Assembly: GCA_028704125.1 (NCBI GenBank)
Contig: JAQVLM010000128.1
Location: forward strand, 1 to 7,978
Direction: 5' to 3'
DNA from: Opitutales bacterium
GTDB lineage: Bacteria; Verrucomicrobiota; Verrucomicrobiia; Opitutales; JAFGAQ01
DNA: 7,978 nucleotides
Part shown: in pieces, positions 6,774 through 7,978 of the stretch
Layout: every line of letters begins with the position of its first letter
Position numbering within the stretch: the first letter of the stretch is position 1
Made by a program: the position numbers and the translations under genes
The notes under the pieces: generated by a model
The model's input: the letters and a program-made list of their open reading frames with translations, nothing else
Told to the model about the DNA's origin: nothing
The model's database searches: none

Positions 6774-6998
6774 TCACGCACCACCAATAGCATAAGGAAG
6801 ACAACCTAAATTTTCTTTTTCTTTGCTTCGAAAAGCGTGGTCAGTAACGCTTTCCGTTTTCTCGACTTCTTTGGTTCTAATAACCTCGAGAATTCTCTGA
6901 TATCTTTCAGGATATTTTTCTTTATCTATATGAGTGCTACAATCGTATAGGTCTTTCAGTCCGTATTTGGAGTAATCGATTTCTTCTAAGGAATTCAT
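6774..6998 (-). CDS. N-terminal fragment (74 residues) of the interrupted membrane protein
   Basis: It starts at the ATG at 6998 with a good ribosome binding site, AGGAG followed by nine bases, which lies in the adjoining attC core region. Residues 1-45 form an acidic helical segment, YSKYGLKDLYDCSTHIDKEK followed by YPERYQRILEVI. It resembles small N-terminal domains found ahead of membrane helices in other proteins, but I cannot name it. The product stops at TGA 6774-6776 just as a membrane helix begins (CLPYAIGGA). The frame then continues for 23 hydrophobic residues to a second TGA, so this reading frame is best seen as a broken gene and not a small soluble protein. Confidence 0.55.
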   Translation of the reverse strand: MNSLEEIDYSKYGLKDLYDCSTHIDKEKYPERYQRILEVIRTKEVEKTESVTDHAFRSKEKENLGCLPYAIGGA

Positions 6999-7008
6999 AA
7001 ATTTTATC

Positions 7009-7076
7009 TCCTATCGTCGAGGTGATGTGCGAGTGACCGCGGAGCGGTCACGAGTTGCATTACTGGTTTGTTATAC
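7009..7076 (-). repeat. attC-like recombination site with altered core (GAT instead of GTT)
   Basis: A 68-base imperfect palindrome on the minus strand from GTATAAC (7076-7070) to GATAGGA (7015-7009). Pairing blocks include a central GTGACCGC-GGA-GCGGTCAC hairpin at 7033-7051 and flanking GTxATG arms. It shares CGTCGAGGTG (plus 7015-7024) with the site at 7462-7534 (plus 7468-7477). The second base of the normally invariant GTT core is A here, so the site may be recombination-dead. The Shine-Dalgarno of the next gene lies in the same bases. Confidence 0.6.
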
Positions 7077-7297
7077 GATTGTGTTTGTTGAGTGGAGTGC
7101 TTGGGTCGGGAATGCTGCTTCGATTCGTATCTTCATCATATCCTTCATCGTTCATCGAATGGATAGACGCTTCTAGAAACTCCGCTCATTGGCAAATTTT
7201 TGGTCAAACTCCAATTTTACTTCTCTTCTGATTACTTCTTTCCGATTCCATTCATCTTGGATGTCCTGAATCCGCTTGTGTCTTTGGATGATGTTAT
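7077..7297. other. 221-base non-genic stretch inside a cassette, possibly the lost 3' end of the small membrane gene
   Basis: On the minus strand a frame without stops runs from just after 7300 to TAG at 7173-7175. It would add about 37 mostly charged residues (for example RIQDIQDEWNRKEVIRREV) to the small membrane protein if one base were added to its A5 run at 7308-7312. The remaining 7077-7172 shows no gene or hairpin that I can support. Confidence 0.35.
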
Positions 7298-7453
7298 TTA
7301 ATTGTTTTTAAATGCCGAAAAGAACCCTTCAATAAACCCTCCTATGTAACCGTAAATATATCCAATCACATATTGGACTGGTGGTGTTAAAGAAAGGCAA
7401 ATCAATGCCAAAACAAGAACAGTGACTATTTTTGGGTTCTTTGAGGTTTTCAT
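7298..7453 (-). CDS. Small membrane protein of an integron cassette, possibly 3'-frameshifted
   Basis: A 51-residue product from the ATG at 7453, which lies eight bases after the preceding attC core (GTTATAC). A GTG at 7483 in the same frame would start inside the attC site and is rejected. The protein has a short basic start (MKTSKNPK), a membrane or signal helix (IVTVLVLALICLSLTPP, about 9-25), and a glycine- and aromatic-rich second segment (VIGYIYGYIGGFIEGFFSAF), then ends KNN. It has no family I recognise. Its stop falls directly after a run of five A, and a one-base shift would extend it by a charged tail, so the natural protein may be longer, about 90 residues. Single small membrane proteins of unknown role are common cassette cargo. 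Confidence 0.55.
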   Translation of the reverse strand: MKTSKNPKIVTVLVLALICLSLTPPVQYVIGYIYGYIGGFIEGFFSAFKNN

Positions 7454-7461
7454 TGAGATTT

Positions 7462-7534
7462 GTATAACGTCGAGGTGTATCACGGAGTGGAGCGCGCAGC
7501 GCGGAGCGGAGTTGTTACCACCGGCTCGTTAGAG
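7462..7534 (-). repeat. attC-like recombination site
   Basis: A 73-base imperfect palindrome, minus strand from CTCTAAC (7534-7528) to GTTATAC (7468-7462). TAACG and GGTG arms pair across an internal bulge, with a GC-rich centre that includes GCGC-GCA-GCGC at 7492-7502. The CTCTAAC box is the exact complement of GTTAGAG, the first bases of the same cassette at 7846-7840, which is the expected relation between a cassette's R'' box and its 5' end. Confidence 0.62.
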
Positions 7535-7588
7535 GTTTTGGGTGAGGGCTGCATTTCGGCTCGGATGGGAAGAATCAATACCAGATAC

Positions 7589-7822
7589 TTACAATTGATC
7601 AACGTAATTCTTAGCTTCGAAGAGTCCCGCTCCGGTGATTTCCCGATAGCGTTTGATGGCTTGGATCTGATTCCCTTTCCTTTTCAATTCCTTGATTTCG
7701 TTTTCGTAATCCGGCTTTGGCGGCACAAGTCCGAGATGATCCATGATCAGGTCCAGCTTTTTTTCAATTCGGTCCAAGCGGTCGTAGGGTGGGGCTTTGG
7801 GTGATGGCTTACCGAAAAACAT
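7589..7822 (-). CDS. Small protein with ribosomal L7/L12 C-terminal-like domain
   Basis: A 77-residue protein. The ATG at 7822 has AAGGA nine bases upstream and follows the attC core by 17 bases. Residues 1-15 are basic and proline-rich. Residues 14-33 form a heptad-like helix (YDRLDRIEKKLDLIMDHLGL) suited to dimerisation. After a PPKPD linker, residues 41-77 (IKELKRKGNQIQAIKRYREI, then TGAGLFEAKNYVDQL) resemble the helical part of the L7/L12 C-terminal domain. In that domain the pattern 'G-K-x-x-AIK-x-x-RE-x-TG-x-GL-x-EAK' is characteristic. Proteins with this domain outside ribosomes are common and mostly unassigned. It lacks the N-terminal stalk-binding region, so it is not ribosomal L7/L12. 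The ORF appears intact and ends TAA 55 bases before the next attC. Confidence 0.7.
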   Translation of the reverse strand: MFFGKPSPKAPPYDRLDRIEKKLDLIMDHLGLVPPKPDYENEIKELKRKGNQIQAIKRYREITGAGLFEAKNYVDQL

Positions 7823-7839
7823 GATCCCGTTTCCTTCCT

Positions 7840-7932
7840 CTCTAACGACCCAAGCTCAGCGACCCGGCCCGCGGGACGTCACGATTGCAACCGGAGCGCG
7901 ATGGCCGGGTTCGCTGCAGCGCATGGTTAGCC
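7840..7932 (-). repeat. attC-like recombination site, best-preserved secondary structure
   Basis: A 93-base palindrome, minus strand from GGCTAAC (7932-7926) to GTTAGAG (7846-7840). The arms CAGCGACCCGGCC and GGCCGGGTTCGCTG are complementary over 13 bases with a single unpaired base. A lone extra base in one arm is what attC sites use to mark the strand recombined by the integrase. This is the clearest integron signal in the window. Confidence 0.68.
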
Positions 7933-7936
7933 GTCA

Positions 7937-7978
7937 TCATCTGTCGGGAATCCATATCAACTCGCCGTCGTCTCTCAT
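7937..7978 (-). CDS. C-terminal end of an unknown cassette gene (5' part outside window)
   Basis: A minus-strand frame open from the window edge encodes RDDGELIWIPDR and stops at TGA 7937-7939, five bases before the R'' core of the next attC-like site. The position just before an attC is where a cassette gene should end. The fragment is too short to assign, and the ATG at 7978-7976 may be an internal methionine. Confidence 0.4.
   Translation of the reverse strand: MRDDGELIWIPDR

Larger units (their letters stand above)
6237..6998 (-). pseudogene. Two-TM pseudopilin (GspG)-like membrane protein interrupted by two in-frame TGA codons
   Basis: Read in one frame from the ATG at 6998 to the TGA at 6237-6239, this span encodes 253 codons with only two interruptions, TGA at 6774-6776 and TGA at 6702-6704. 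Ignoring them gives one coherent protein: a soluble N-terminal domain (1-65), a first membrane helix around 66-93 split by the first TGA (YAIGGA-stop-FIPLIGFPLG), a second helix around 103-127, and a GspG-like periplasmic domain ending GPDQLKGTLDDIFPQ. A Trp at either stop would fit the surroundings, so TGG-to-TGA changes are the simplest explanation. TGG is used elsewhere in the gene and TGA ends other genes in the window, so genome-wide recoding is unlikely. Sequencing error, true decay, or reinitiation at the TTG at 6692 all remain possible. Confidence 0.65.
5357..7978 (-). mobile_element. Distal part of a chromosomal integron gene-cassette array
   Basis: All genes here are short, on the minus strand and AT-richer than the left half. 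They alternate with imperfect palindromes of about 67-93 bases bounded by AAC/GTT core boxes, at 7840-7932, 7462-7534, 7009-7076 and 6201-6267. Each ORF starts 8-17 bases after the preceding core and ends shortly before the next palindrome, which is the cassette layout. In the cassettes at 7468-7845 and 7015-7467 the first seven bases (GTTAGAG and GTTATAC) are exact complements of the cassette's own R'' box (CTCTAAC and GTATAAC), as required if each closed into a circle. Gene direction places the integrase and attI beyond 7978. The integrase itself is not in the window, so this is inference from structure. Confidence 0.7.

Noticed and set aside
6237..6998. Genome-wide reassignment of TGA to tryptophan
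   Set aside because: TGA ends the first three plus-strand genes at sensible points, and TGG is used for Trp throughout. Local mutation is simpler.
7460..7804. 114-residue plus-strand frame over the L7/L12-like gene and its attC
   Set aside because: It runs antisense to a better-supported gene with a ribosome binding site and through a palindromic site, and it has no recognisable domain.
1..7978. CRISPR array, tRNA or rRNA genes
   Set aside because: No regularly spaced identical repeats and no cloverleaf or rRNA-like sequence was seen on either strand.

Overview
The window joins two unlike regions. Positions 1 to about 5350 are plus-strand genes of mid GC content. Positions about 5350 to 7978 hold short, AT-richer minus-strand genes separated by long imperfect palindromes, which I read as the tail of a chromosomal integron cassette array. 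The organism is a Gram-negative bacterium: there is a lipobox lipoprotein and a pseudopilin-like protein. Large HEAT/TPR lipoproteins, weak Shine-Dalgarno signals on the main chromosomal genes and this style of cassette site would fit Verrucomicrobiota or Planctomycetota. That placement is an impression and has not been tested.

Left region (1-2022). This is a compact RiPP-type (ribosomally made, post-translationally modified peptide) cluster. It starts with the 3' end of a gene whose C-terminus may be a PqqD/RRE-like fold. Its stop overlaps the start of a 446-residue radical SAM/SPASM peptide maturase (ATGA). Three bases after the maturase stop begins a 105-residue protein with a cysteine-free N-terminal two thirds and a C-terminus carrying three CxC motifs (CxC-x3-CxC-x18-CxC). 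The layout suggests a leader-core precursor whose cysteines are modified by the maturase, probably to thioethers. I do not recognise this precursor family.

Middle (2111-5347). A 1078-residue lipoprotein with HEAT-like helical repeats and C-terminal TPRs follows the precursor on the same strand. It may belong to the same transcription unit, but no functional link can be shown. The upstream in-frame stretch is also cysteine-rich, so its start deserves a check.

Right region (5350-7978). Going from high to low coordinates on the minus strand: the end of an unknown gene, an attC-like site, a small L7/L12-C-terminal-like protein, an attC-like site, a small membrane protein (possibly frameshifted), an attC-like site with a damaged core, a two-TM pseudopilin-like gene interrupted by two in-frame TGA codons, an attC-like site, an FkbM-family methyltransferase, and a decayed or truncated final site. 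For the two best-preserved cassettes, the first seven bases pair perfectly with that cassette's own R'' box, as expected for a mobile cassette. The integrase would lie beyond position 7978. The cassettes nearest the chromosome look older and more degraded.
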